From: an uncultured Collinsella sp.
GTDB lineage: Bacteria; Actinomycetota; Coriobacteriia; Coriobacteriales; Coriobacteriaceae
DNA: 16,663 nt
Assembly (NCBI GenBank): GCA_900549245.1
Contig: URNQ01000017.1
Location: forward strand, 1-16,663
Reading direction: 5' to 3'
In this document: piece by piece, positions 8,108 to 15,834 of the stretch
Layout of the letters: each line of letters opens with the position of its first letter
Numbering within the stretch: position 1 is the stretch's first letter
Made by a program: the position numbers and the translations under genes
Notes under the pieces: generated by a model
What the model saw: the letters and a program-made list of their open reading frames with translations, nothing else
The model's database searches: none
Told to the model about the DNA's origin: nothing

Positions 8108-9124
8108 CTACTTGAGCTTCAGCGCCTCCATCATGGACACGGCGGCGTCCCAGTCGATCTTCCAGCCGATCGACACGCGGACGGTTTCACCCGTTGCGGG
8201 AGCCGTCGCAAACAGCGTATGGCCGTTGTCGGGGCCGGTAAAACGCAGCCACGTTATGCCGTTGTACTCGACCTGGTCGGTTGTTGTCTCCTTGCCTTCG
8301 TAGACCTGCTCTAGGCTTGCAACCTCTTCCTCCGGCGAACGCGGGAAGATACTGATGTGCAGGCGTCCTCCAGTCTCGTCGTGGAAGAAGTCTGCCTTTT
8401 CGCGCTCTTCGTTGGACGAATCCAGCGTGTACCCATCGGCGGCCTCGATACTGTACGATGCGCAATCGATGCCGGTCATATTGGCCGCGTCACCAGAATC
8501 GGCCACACCGCCGGCAGCCTTGAACTCCTTGGTCTCGCACCCCGTGGTGTCAAAGTGCATGGCCTCATGATTCTTGGCGGGGGCGTTAGCGTCTACGAAC
8601 TCGACAGTGATGGGCCCGTAGTACGCCGTCTTGGGTGCCCAGAAATACACGTACTCAACAGTCTCGCCCGGACCGATATCTGGCCTCTTGGAAAGATCGA
8701 TGCCCTCGTGAAGCTCATCGGGAGCCTCGCTTGCAACGTAGTCGAGCACGGCCGCCTTGCCGGAAGTAAACAACGGGTCGCCTGCCTCAAGATCGCCCTG
8801 GGCAGCGTGCACGTTAAAGAAGTCAAACGTCCTGTTCTTTGCATTGTTGTTGGTGATCTTGACGTGCAGGTAAAAGCCGTCCTGCAGCTTAGCGTCGCCG
8901 CGATAGAACGTACCGTGGGCTACCGACTCATAGGTTATACCAGCCACCTCGACCGTCTGCGACTCATAGGCCTTCTTCTCTACGGGAGCACTGCCGCTGC
9001 CCGAGCTGCCAGCCGAGCCACTCGGCGCATTTCCGCCGCAGCCTGCCACCGTACACACCAGCACGGCCAAAAGCGTCACGGTGGGAATTCCTAACAGCAG
9101 CTTTTTCGTCATGGGCGTCATCAT
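8108..9124 (-). CDS. Secreted lipoprotein with a DUF5067-like domain
   Basis: 338 residues. The start at the ATG at 9124 is 8 bases from GGAG; ATGs at 9130, 9121 and 9112 are alternatives. A Lys pair and hydrophobic stretch lead to the lipobox TVAGC, so Cys29 would carry the lipid and the mature protein sits on the outer face of the membrane. A Gly/Ser-rich spacer follows. Residues ~60-170 resemble the Ig-like DUF5067/DUF4352 domains of Gram-positive lipoproteins (DGFYLHVKITNNNAKNRTFD, then a PGETVEYVYFW strand). The last ~120 residues form a second alpha/beta region (MTGIDCASYSIEAADGYTLD and ETVRVSIGWKIDWDAAVSMM) that I do not recognise. Monocistronic, with its own terminator; it faces away from the topoisomerase operon. 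Confidence 0.8.
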   Translation of the reverse strand: MMTPMTKKLLLGIPTVTLLAVLVCTVAGCGGNAPSGSAGSSGSGSAPVEKKAYESQTVEVAGITYESVAHGTFYRGDAKLQDGFYLHVKITNNNAKNRTFDFFNVHAAQGDLEAGDPLFTSGKAAVLDYVASEAPDELHEGIDLSKRPDIGPGETVEYVYFWAPKTAYYGPITVEFVDANAPAKNHEAMHFDTTGCETKEFKAAGGVADSGDAANMTGIDCASYSIEAADGYTLDSSNEEREKADFFHDETGGRLHISIFPRSPEEEVASLEQVYEGKETTTDQVEYNGITWLRFTGPDNGHTLFATAPATGETVRVSIGWKIDWDAAVSMMEALKLK

Positions 9125-9422
9125 CCTCATCGCTCCTTTCGGCTTGCAGATCATCCGTCGCCCGTGGCATTCGTTGTCCCCGTGGCATCGGCTTCCACTA
9201 TGAGCGTATGACAAAACACGGCGCCGGCGAAGTGACCCGTGGCCCAACTAGCAACCGCCCAGCATCCCCTATGGACCAAAAAGACTCATATACGCACGCC
9301 CTCGGCCCATAAAATGAGACGCCTGTCCCAATGTTCGATTCAATCCAACAATCCGCATGGCGTGTTTTTGACAAACGCATCCAACCGCAAACGCAGCAGG
9401 ACGCATTCGACCGCTTTCAAAC

Positions 9423-9459
9423 TTACTCGGACAGCACCGACTCGGTTTTGTCCGAGTAA
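9423..9459. repeat. Nested palindrome upstream of the topoisomerase promoter
   Basis: TTACTCGGACA (9423-9433) is a perfect 11-base inverted partner of TGTCCGAGTAA (9449-9459). Inside the 15-base interval ACCGA (9436-9440) faces TCGGT (9442-9446), so a second palindrome is nested in the first. The structure lies ~50 bases upstream of the -35 box, so it is not in the mRNA from that promoter. It could be an operator or a supercoil-driven cruciform. There is no T-run after it on the minus strand. Confidence 0.6.
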
Positions 9460-9467
9460 ACGAATCT

Positions 9468-9496
9468 CCATCGAACTCCGAACGATTGTTCGATGG
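9468..9496. repeat. Second inverted repeat with two competing left arms
   Basis: CCATCGAAC (9468-9476) pairs with GTTCGATGG (9488-9496). A second left arm, CGAAC at 9479-9483, also pairs with GTTCG at 9488-9492 across a GATT loop. Two mutually exclusive hairpins can therefore use the same right arm. The repeat ends 12 bases before the -35 box of the topoisomerase promoter, a typical place for a regulator site. Confidence 0.5.
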
Positions 9497-9508
9497 ATTT
9501 CGTGTTGG

Positions 9509-9537
9509 TTGGAATCGTCTGTGGGCTGGGCTATGCT
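9509..9537 (+). promoter_or_regulatory. Promoter of the topoisomerase operon
   Basis: TTGGAA (9509-9514), a 17-base spacer and TATGCT (9532-9537), each box matching the consensus at 4 of 6 positions. Transcription would begin near 9544, giving a leader of about 48 bases before the ATG at 9592. The rest of the divergent gap from 9125 shows no gene. Confidence 0.5.
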
Positions 9538-9591
9538 ACCTTGACTATCTATATGACTTAAACGCAGCAAAGGAGCACCGAGAGAGCGAGT

Positions 9592-11589
9592 ATGGCAAAA
9601 AACACCGCAAACTATGGTAACGACAGTATCCGCCAGCTCAAGGACGAGGAGCGCGTACGCCTGCGCCCTGCCGTCATCTTTGGCTCGGACGGACTCGACG
9701 GCTGCGCGCATGCCGCCTTCGAGATCCTGTCCAACGCCGTTGACGAGGCGCGCCAGGGCTACGGCAAGCTCATCACCCTTACCGCCTTTCGCGATGGTTC
9801 CATTCAGGTAGAGGACAACGGCCGCGGCTGCCCGCTCGACTGGAACCCCTCCGAGAAGCGCTTTAACTGGGAGCTCGTCTTTTGCGAGCTCTACGCAGGT
9901 GGCAAATACAACAACAACCAGGGCGGCGACTACGACTTCTCGCTCGGTACCAACGGCCTGGGCTCGTGCGCGACCCAGTACGCCTCCGAATACATGGACG
10001 TCACGGTTTGGCGCGACGGCAACAAGTACTCCCTGCACTTTAAAAAGGGCAAGGTCGTTGGCGCCAAAAAGAAGGCACTCGAGATTGAGCCCAGCGACGA
10101 GGACCGTACCGGCACCACCATCAAATGGCGCCCCGATCTTGAGGTCTTTACCTCCATCAGCATCCCCCACGATTGGTATCGCGAGACCATGCGCCGCCAG
10201 GCCGTGGTCAACGCCAACGTGACCTTCCGTCTGCGCATCGAGGGCGATGATGGCGAGTTTACCGAAGAGGACTTTTGCTACCCCAAGGGCATCGAGGACT
10301 ACGTGCTCGAGAAAGTCGGCACCGACTACCTCACCGAGCCCTTCTTTATCGAGGCCGACCGTCGCGGTCGCGACCGCGAGGACCTGCCCGACTACAACGT
10401 AAAGATCACCGCGTGCATGTGCTTCTCGCGCACCTTCATGATGCAGGAGTATTACCACAACTCATCGTGGCTCGAGAACGGTGGCTCGCCCGAGAAGGCG
10501 GCTCGTAGCGCTCTGACCAGCGCCATCGATGCCTACATCAAGCAACAGGGCAAGTACAACAAAAACGAGAGCGGCATTAAGTGGCAAGACGTCCAGGACT
10601 GCCTGGTACTGGTGACCAACTGCTTCTCCACCCAGACGTCCTACGAAAACCAGACCAAGAAGGCCATCAACAACCGCTTTATCCAGCAGGCGATGACGGC
10701 ATTCTTTAAGGAGCGCCTCTCGACCTACTTGATCGAGAACAAAGACGCTGCCAACAAGATCATGGAGCAGGTGCTCATCAACAAGCGCTCGCGCGAGAAT
10801 GCCGAAAAGACGCGCCAGAGCATCAAGACCAACCTGCAGCAAAAGACCGACATGGCCAACCGCGTGCAAAAGTTCATCGATTGCCGCTCCAAGGACAAGA
10901 GCCGCCGCGAGATCTACATCGTAGAGGGCGACTCGGCAGCAGGCGCCATTCGCACGTCGCGCGATGCCGAGTTCCAGGGTGTCATGCCCGTCCGCGGCAA
11001 GATCCTCAACTGCCTAAAGGAAGATTATCCGCGCATCTTTAAGTCCGACATCATCATGGACCTCATGCGCGTGCTGGGCTGCGGCGTAGAGATCAAGGAC
11101 AAGCGCATCAAGAACCTCGGTGCCTTTGACCTGGACAACCTCAACTGGAACAAAGTCATCATCTGTACGGACGCCGACGTCGACGGTTATCACATTCGCA
11201 CGCTCGTGCTCACCATGCTCTATCGCCTAGTGCCCACGCTTATCGACGAGGGCTACGTGTATATCGCCGAGTCACCGCTCTACGAGATCAACTGCAAAGA
11301 GAAGACCTACTTTGCCTACACCGAGCTCGAGAAGAACGGCATCCTCAAGGAGATCGGCGACCAGAAGTGTTCCATCAACCGTTCCAAGGGTCTTGGTGAG
11401 AACGACCCGGACATGATGTGGCTCACCACTATGAACCCCGAGACGCGTCGCCTGATCAAGGTGGAGCCCGAGGACGTCACCAAGATGGAAACCATGTTCA
11501 ACCTGCTGCTGGGCAACGACGAGGCGGGCCGCAAGCGCCATATCTCCGAGCACGGCAAGGAATACCTGGACCAGCTGGACCTGCAGTAG
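9592..11589 (+). CDS. Divergent type IIA topoisomerase ATPase subunit (GyrB/ParE-like)
   Basis: 665 residues, normal length for a Gram-positive GyrB/ParE. ATPase domain: catalytic Glu44 and Asn48 in FEILSNAVDEA, VEDNGRG (73-79), a GGKYNNN loop, an ATP lid changed to LGTNGLGSCATQ (118-129), GTTIKW (174-179) and the switch residues QTK (354-356). TOPRIM domain: EGDSA (445-449), PVRGKILN, DADVDG (527-532) and SKGLGEND (598-605). All acidic metal-binding residues are present, so it should be active. The N-terminal strap and N-box region are unlike housekeeping GyrB. The only possible start is the ATG at 9592: no other start codon lies between it and the TAA at 9559. AAAGGAG is 16 bases away, farther than usual. 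It is co-transcribed with the GyrA/ParC-like gene 45 bases downstream. Probably a second topoisomerase beside the true gyrase. Confidence 0.9.
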   Translation: MAKNTANYGNDSIRQLKDEERVRLRPAVIFGSDGLDGCAHAAFEILSNAVDEARQGYGKLITLTAFRDGSIQVEDNGRGCPLDWNPSEKRFNWELVFCELYAGGKYNNNQGGDYDFSLGTNGLGSCATQYASEYMDVTVWRDGNKYSLHFKKGKVVGAKKKALEIEPSDEDRTGTTIKWRPDLEVFTSISIPHDWYRETMRRQAVVNANVTFRLRIEGDDGEFTEEDFCYPKGIEDYVLEKVGTDYLTEPFFIEADRRGRDREDLPDYNVKITACMCFSRTFMMQEYYHNSSWLENGGSPEKAARSALTSAIDAYIKQQGKYNKNESGIKWQDVQDCLVLVTNCFSTQTSYENQTKKAINNRFIQQAMTAFFKERLSTYLIENKDAANKIMEQVLINKRSRENAEKTRQSIKTNLQQKTDMANRVQKFIDCRSKDKSRREIYIVEGDSAAGAIRTSRDAEFQGVMPVRGKILNCLKEDYPRIFKSDIIMDLMRVLGCGVEIKDKRIKNLGAFDLDNLNWNKVIICTDADVDGYHIRTLVLTMLYRLVPTLIDEGYVYIAESPLYEINCKEKTYFAYTELEKNGILKEIGDQKCSINRSKGLGENDPDMMWLTTMNPETRRLIKVEPEDVTKMETMFNLLLGNDEAGRKRHISEHGKEYLDQLDLQ

Positions 11590-11634
11590 CAGCAAATCGA
11601 TAACGACGGCCCATAAGAAGTTCAAGAGGAAATC

Positions 11635-13875
11635 GTGGCAAAGAAGAAGACGAAGAACCAGCCAAAGAAAAAGCAGGTCAACGCCGAGAACGTCATCGGC
11701 CTGCACTCCGAGGTCACCGATCAGCCGATCACGCAGACGCTCGAGGTCAACTACATGCCCTACGCTATGAGCGTCAACGTCTCGCGTGCGTTCCCCGAGA
11801 TTGACGGCTTTAAGCCCTCGCACCGCAAGCTGCTCTACACCATGTACAAGATGGGTCTGCTCAAGGGCGAGCGCCAGAAGAGCGCCAACATCGTGGGCCA
11901 GACCATGAAGCTCAACCCGCACGGCGACGCCGCGATCTACGAGACGATGGTGCGCCTGGCCACCGGCAACGAGGCACTGCTCGCCCCCTTCGTTGAGTCG
12001 AAGGGCAACTTTGGCAAGTACTATTCGGGCGACCTGAGCTACGCCGCATCGCGTTATACCGAGGCCAAGCTCTCCCCCATCAGTGCCGAGATCTTCAAGG
12101 ACATCGACAAGGACCCGGTCGACTTCGTCGACAGCTACGACGGCGCCATGAAGGAGCCACGCCTGCTGCCCACCACGTTCCCCAACATCCTCGTCTCGGC
12201 CAACAAGGGCATCGGCGTCGCCATGGCGTCCGATATCTGCGGTTTCAACCTCAACGAGGTCTGTACCGCCACCATGCATTACCTGCAGGATCCCGACTGC
12301 GACCTGCTCGAGTACATGCCCATGCCCGACTTCTCGACCGGCGGCGAAATTATCTACCGCCGCGAGGAGATGGAAAAGATTATCGAGACCGGTCTTGGCA
12401 GCTTCCAGATCCGCTCCCGCTGGCGCTGGATTCCCGAAGAGCGCATCATCGAGGTCTACGAGATCCCCTACACCACCAAGACCGATGTCATCATCGAGCG
12501 CATCGTCAAGCTCTCCAAAGAGGGCAAGGTCAAGGAGATTGCCGACATCCGCGACGAGACCGACCTCTCGGGTCTGCGTATCGCCATCGACCTTAAGCGC
12601 GGTATCGACCCCGACAAGCTCATGGCCAAGCTCTATCGCTCGACCACACTGCAGGATTCGTTCTCATGCAACTTCAATGTGCTGGTCGATGGTTACCCTC
12701 GCGTTATGGGCGTGCGCCAGATCCTGCACGAGTGGGTCAAGTGGCGTATTGAGTCCACGCGCCGCCGCATTAACTTTGACCTGGGCAAAAAGTCCGAGCG
12801 CCTGCACCTGCTGCACGGCCTCGAGGCGATCCTGCTCGACATCGACAAGGCGATCGCCATCATCCGCGGCACCAAGCTCGAGGCCGAGGTCGTGCCCAAC
12901 CTTATGAAGGGTTTCGACATCGACGAGACCCAGGCCGAGTTTGTTGCCGAGCTCAAGCTCCGCAACATCAACGAGGAGTACATCCTCAACCGCACCAAGG
13001 ACATTGCCAAGCTTGAGGGCGAGATTGCCGAGCTTGAGGAGATCCTCTCCAGCGAGGAAAACATCAAGAAGGTCATCAGCGACGAGCTGGCCGCGGTCAA
13101 CAAGAAATACGTGATGCCGCGCCGCACGGGCAGGATCGAGCCCCATGAGGTTATCGAGGTAAGCTTGGAGCCCGAGGTCGAGGAATACCCGGTCACCATC
13201 ATGCTCTCGCGCGATGGCTACCTTAAGAAGATGACGGACCGCGTGCTCAAGAAGGCGACCACGCTCAAGTACAAGGACGGCGACAAACCCTTTATCGAGT
13301 TCCCGTCCTCCAACACCCACGAGCTGTTGGTCTTTACCAACAAGAGCCAGGTGTACAAGTGCAAGGTTGCAGCGTTTGAGGACACCAAGTCGGCCCAGCT
13401 GGGCTCGTACCTGCCGACCGATCTTGAGATGGAACCCGACGAGAGCGTCATCTGGGTCATCGACCCCGAGGATTACAAGGCCGACGTGCTGTTTGTCTTT
13501 GAGAACGGCCGCGTGGTGCGCGTCGCGCTTTCTGGATACGTCACCAAGACCAACCGTAAGCGCCTCAAGAACGCCATCTACGGTGGCAGCAAGCTGCTGT
13601 ATGCCCAGGTGCTCAAGGAAGATCGCGACATCGCGCTGGTCTCGAGCGACTATCGTTTGATGAACTTCAACACGTCGCTGCTCAAGACCAAGACGACCAC
13701 CAACACGCAGGGCGTCCAGGCTTTCACGGCCAAGAAGGGCCGCTCGGTCACCACCGTCGGCACGACCGAGGAGATTCTTGGCGCCGGCGTCTCGGCCGAA
13801 AAGTTCACCGCACAGAGCCTCCCCTCAGCCGGTGCCCTCATGAAGGAAAACGACATGCCGAGTTTGTTTGACTAA
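11635..13875 (+). CDS. Divergent type IIA topoisomerase cleavage subunit (GyrA/ParC-like)
   Basis: 746 residues from a GTG start with AGAGGA 4 bases upstream. The basic N-terminus (MAKKKTKNQPKKKQ) is followed by a winged-helix cleavage domain with catalytic Tyr141 in AASRYTEAKLS and Arg140 before it. In the quinolone-binding helix NPHGDAAIYE, Ala99 replaces the serine of E. coli GyrA position 83, and Glu103 stands at position 87. A tower and coiled-coil region follows (~330-480, ending IAELEEILSSEENIKK). The C-terminal part (~510-740) has about four beta-propeller blades (VTIMLSRDGYLKKM, ELLVFTNKSQVYK, VLFVFENGRVVRV, IALVSSDYRLMNF). No GyrA box (QRRGGKG-like) is visible, so negative supercoiling is unlikely and topoisomerase IV-like decatenation or relaxation is the better guess. 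Confidence 0.9.
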   Translation: MAKKKTKNQPKKKQVNAENVIGLHSEVTDQPITQTLEVNYMPYAMSVNVSRAFPEIDGFKPSHRKLLYTMYKMGLLKGERQKSANIVGQTMKLNPHGDAAIYETMVRLATGNEALLAPFVESKGNFGKYYSGDLSYAASRYTEAKLSPISAEIFKDIDKDPVDFVDSYDGAMKEPRLLPTTFPNILVSANKGIGVAMASDICGFNLNEVCTATMHYLQDPDCDLLEYMPMPDFSTGGEIIYRREEMEKIIETGLGSFQIRSRWRWIPEERIIEVYEIPYTTKTDVIIERIVKLSKEGKVKEIADIRDETDLSGLRIAIDLKRGIDPDKLMAKLYRSTTLQDSFSCNFNVLVDGYPRVMGVRQILHEWVKWRIESTRRRINFDLGKKSERLHLLHGLEAILLDIDKAIAIIRGTKLEAEVVPNLMKGFDIDETQAEFVAELKLRNINEEYILNRTKDIAKLEGEIAELEEILSSEENIKKVISDELAAVNKKYVMPRRTGRIEPHEVIEVSLEPEVEEYPVTIMLSRDGYLKKMTDRVLKKATTLKYKDGDKPFIEFPSSNTHELLVFTNKSQVYKCKVAAFEDTKSAQLGSYLPTDLEMEPDESVIWVIDPEDYKADVLFVFENGRVVRVALSGYVTKTNRKRLKNAIYGGSKLLYAQVLKEDRDIALVSSDYRLMNFNTSLLKTKTTTNTQGVQAFTAKKGRSVTTVGTTEEILGAGVSAEKFTAQSLPSAGALMKENDMPSLFD

Positions 13876-13911
13876 AACAACGGTGGCCAAACCGTCATGG
13901 TTTTACAAAGC

Positions 13912-13954
13912 AGCGGGGCCCGGAGCGCAGCAACATCGCGCTCCGGGCCCCGCT
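13912..13954. terminator. Bidirectional hairpin between convergent genes
   Basis: A perfect 17-bp stem: AGCGGGGCCCGGAGCGC (13912-13928) pairs with 13938-13954 around a 9-base loop. It lies between the end of the topoisomerase operon and the end of the AAA_14 ATPase gene, so it would stop transcripts from both sides. There is no long T-run in either direction; the extreme GC stem compensates in part. A weaker ACGGT/ACCGT hairpin at 13879-13895, with TTTT a few bases later, may assist on the plus strand. Confidence 0.65.
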
Positions 13955-13968
13955 CGTTGCAACGTATA

Positions 13969-15177
13969 TCATATGCCCCACACGGGAATCGCTTGGACAT
14001 CCTTGGTAATAAGGTATGGATCCGGGGTTTGACAGACAACGTGTCCAAACCCAATTTCATAGCCGGTCAGGCCCTCGAGACAGGAAAAATTCTTTACTGC
14101 ATCTTTGCCCACCGTGGCTGACATCTTCACCTCGACGGGATGGAGAATATGGCCCTCTTGAATGAGCAAATCAATTTCGCGCTTCTTTTGGTCTCGATAG
14201 AACCATACGTCGCGAAGGCTCTTCCCCGCGTTCATAAAGCTCTTCAAAATTTCCGAGACAACGAACGTCTCAAATATATGCCCCGCCGCGGCCCCGTTGC
14301 GCAATTGCTCCGGCGTTATCCACCTCGTTAGATGACAAACAAGACCTGTATCCATAAAGAATATCTTAGGGGTCTTGGTCAGACGCTTATCGACATTAGG
14401 CCAAAAGGGCTCGACAATCCGAACGATGTTCGACGCCTGCAAAACCGAGAGCCAAGCCTTCACCGTCTTACGGTCGACGTCAACGGTGTTTCCAATATCG
14501 GTGGCATTTAACAGTTGCCCCGTTCTCGCTGCGCACGCGACCATAAAGCTGTAGAACTTCGCCTCATCCTTCACGTTTACAAGATCGCGAACATCGCGTT
14601 CGAGATATGCGGCAACGTAGTCGGAATAATAGGAGTCCCAATCGATATTTGGGTCTTGCAGTTCGGGCATCGAACCCCTATGGATGATGTTCCAAATATT
14701 TCCCGAAGACATCTTAGAGGCCAAGGAAACCTTTTTGGGGATATACGGACGAGGGCCCTGGGAACCACCAACAAGCTCTCGCAAGCTTAAAGAGGGCATC
14801 TCCAGAATTCTAATCCTCCCCGCCAAAGATTCGCTCACCCCTTTCATGAGGTGATATGTCTGGGATCCCGTGAGGACGATTCGGCCCTTCTCCTCTGATT
14901 GATCGACAACCCACTTCACCGGAGAAAAAAGCTCAGGCACGCGCTGAATCTCATCAATGATGATCGGCAAATCATGAGATTCGAAAAACAGGGCGGCATC
15001 CTCTTTTGCAAGAAGATAATCCCGCGGGTTCTCCATCGAAACATAGTCGAATCGGTCGCCTAGATGTTGCTTGAGAACCGTCGTCTTCCCAACTTGGCGC
15101 GCTCCGGTCACCAGGACAACTTTTCCCTGTCCCAGCATCGAATCTATCGTCTGTTCAATTTCGCGCTCGATGTACAT
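13969..15177 (-). CDS. AAA_14/DUF4143 family ATPase
   Basis: 402 residues. N-terminal AAA_14 domain: Walker A GARQVGKTT (25-33), Walker B LPIIIDEIQ (70-78), sensor RIVLTGSQ (99-106) and the family signature SLAGRIRILEMPSLSLREL near 117-135. The C-terminal DUF4143 part contains DYVAAYLERDVRDL (~196-210), a winged-helix-like middle (TDIGNTVDVDRKTVKAWLSV) and a PD-(D/E)xK nuclease-like core (GHIFETFVVSEIL, then REIDLLI and HPVEVK). The ATG at 15177 is preceded by GGGAGG 7 bases away; the frame is open to 15216 but without a better site. Such ATPases are abundant, multicopy and often mobile in gut bacteria; the substrate is unknown. It is transcribed alone from its own promoter. Confidence 0.9.
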   Translation of the reverse strand: MYIEREIEQTIDSMLGQGKVVLVTGARQVGKTTVLKQHLGDRFDYVSMENPRDYLLAKEDAALFFESHDLPIIIDEIQRVPELFSPVKWVVDQSEEKGRIVLTGSQTYHLMKGVSESLAGRIRILEMPSLSLRELVGGSQGPRPYIPKKVSLASKMSSGNIWNIIHRGSMPELQDPNIDWDSYYSDYVAAYLERDVRDLVNVKDEAKFYSFMVACAARTGQLLNATDIGNTVDVDRKTVKAWLSVLQASNIVRIVEPFWPNVDKRLTKTPKIFFMDTGLVCHLTRWITPEQLRNGAAAGHIFETFVVSEILKSFMNAGKSLRDVWFYRDQKKREIDLLIQEGHILHPVEVKMSATVGKDAVKNFSCLEGLTGYEIGFGHVVCQTPDPYLITKDVQAIPVWGI

Positions 15178-15202
15178 AGAATCGCCTCCCGTTATGGAGC
15201 CT

Positions 15203-15231
15203 ATTATCTCGTACAAACGTTAATTGGTCAA
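15203..15231 (-). promoter_or_regulatory. Promoter of the AAA_14 ATPase gene
   Basis: On the minus strand TTGACC (15226-15231), a 17-base spacer and GATAAT (15203-15208), each 5 of 6 to consensus. The start point would be near 15196, giving a leader of ~19 bases that contains the GGGAGG ribosome site. An inverted repeat AAAATCGG/CCGATTTT (15230-15237 and 15249-15256) touches the -35 box and could be an operator. Confidence 0.7.
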
Positions 15232-15239
15232 AATCGGGA

Positions 15240-15452
15240 GTGCTACTACCGATTTTCACTCACAATCTTCTGCCCGATTCTGGATCCAGCAGGGTCTCGG
15301 AGATCGCCAAGCGTATGGGCGTCGCCAGCAACTATGCAAGCCAGTACAAGCGCCGCCTCCTCGAGGACGGCGTTATCGGGAAACGTGGACGTGGCCTCGT
15401 CGGCTTCGACATCCCCGCGTTCAGGAAATTCTTGAGCGAGAAGGCGTTTTAG
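15240..15452 (+). pseudogene. Winged-helix tail of a second AAA-type ATPase (fragment)
   Basis: From about 15285 the frame reads SRVSEIAKRMGVASNYASQY, then KRRLLEDGVIGKRGRGLVGF and DIPAFRKFLSEKAF, ending at TAG 15450-15452. This is the typical C-terminal winged-helix of gut-bacterial AAA ATPases, in which a helix-turn-helix (IAKRMGV) is followed by RRRLLE.GVIG and a GF.IP.FR.yL ending. The ATPase core that should precede it (~300 residues) is absent. The GTG at 15240 has no good ribosome site and lies within the divergent ATPase promoter, so this is probably debris rather than a gene. It could still be a free-standing 70-residue DNA-binding protein, but I consider that less likely. Confidence 0.55.
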
Positions 15453-15480
15453 CACACCGGAATTGTCCGCTGGGGCATCG

Positions 15481-15549
15481 ACGCATGGCAATCAGCATTC
15501 CTCTTGATAAGGACAGCAAGCATTTCCACCAACACCGATCGCCATGCGT
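15481..15549. repeat. 13-base inverted repeat (12/13) flanking 43 bases
   Basis: ACGCATGGCAATC (15481-15493) faces GATCGCCATGCGT (15537-15549), with one A-C mismatch. It separates the ATPase winged-helix fragment from the minus-strand remnant. It may be the ends of a very small element or a protein-binding site. Nothing else is recognised in 15453-15560. Confidence 0.4.
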
Positions 15550-15560
15550 TCTTCTTACCC

Positions 15561-15740
15561 TTAGGCGAGCTTGCGAGCGAGCTCGCGCACCTCTTTCAAC
15601 TTGGGCGAGGATGCCATGCTGTCGCGCTCGGTCTCATTGCCTGACAACTCCTCAACTGTCTTGATTCTCTCTCCGAGAATTGAACAGCAAATCGTTGGCC
15701 GCAAAGTGTCGACTGTGGGAAAATTAACTAGAGCTTTCTC
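15561..15740 (-). pseudogene. Minus-strand coding remnant, weakly like an RNA polymerase alpha CTD
   Basis: A reading frame of 59 codons between an in-frame TAG (15741-15743) and a TAA (15561-15563). It reads EKALVNFPTVDTLRPTICCS, then ILGERIKTVEELSGNE and SSPKLKEVRELARKLA. The pattern (VDTL..., IKTVEEL, then a basic helix KLKEVRELARKL) recalls the RNA polymerase alpha C-terminal domain, where a VDDLELT helix, an I..IGDL helix and a SL.EIK..L helix follow in this order; the central NLG.KS part is not preserved. No ATG is found before residue 42 and no ribosome site. It is best read as a decayed fragment; the family assignment is weak. Confidence 0.35.
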
Positions 15741-15834
15741 CTACTCGCGTGAGCGTTCGCGTGTATGAGCCTGGCCGAATCGGGCAGGCGCAATATAGAT
15801 CCACGGAAACCGGCCTACGAACAAGGAGCGCCTT

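Noticed and set aside
9367..9372. Perfect TTGACA on the plus strand
   Set aside because: No -10 box follows at 16-18 bases; the sequence there is ACGCAG.
9340..10458. A 372-codon minus-strand frame across the GyrB-like gene
   Set aside because: It is a mirror of a clearly conserved topoisomerase sequence, with no recognisable domain of its own.
11272..12279. A 335-codon minus-strand frame across both topoisomerase genes
   Set aside because: Same reason: its Leu/Val/Asp/His-rich sequence is the complement of real codons on the plus strand.
15571..15768. Plus-strand frame of 65 codons
   Set aside because: Ser/Arg-rich composition without a ribosome site; it is the complement of the minus-strand remnant, which reads more like a protein.
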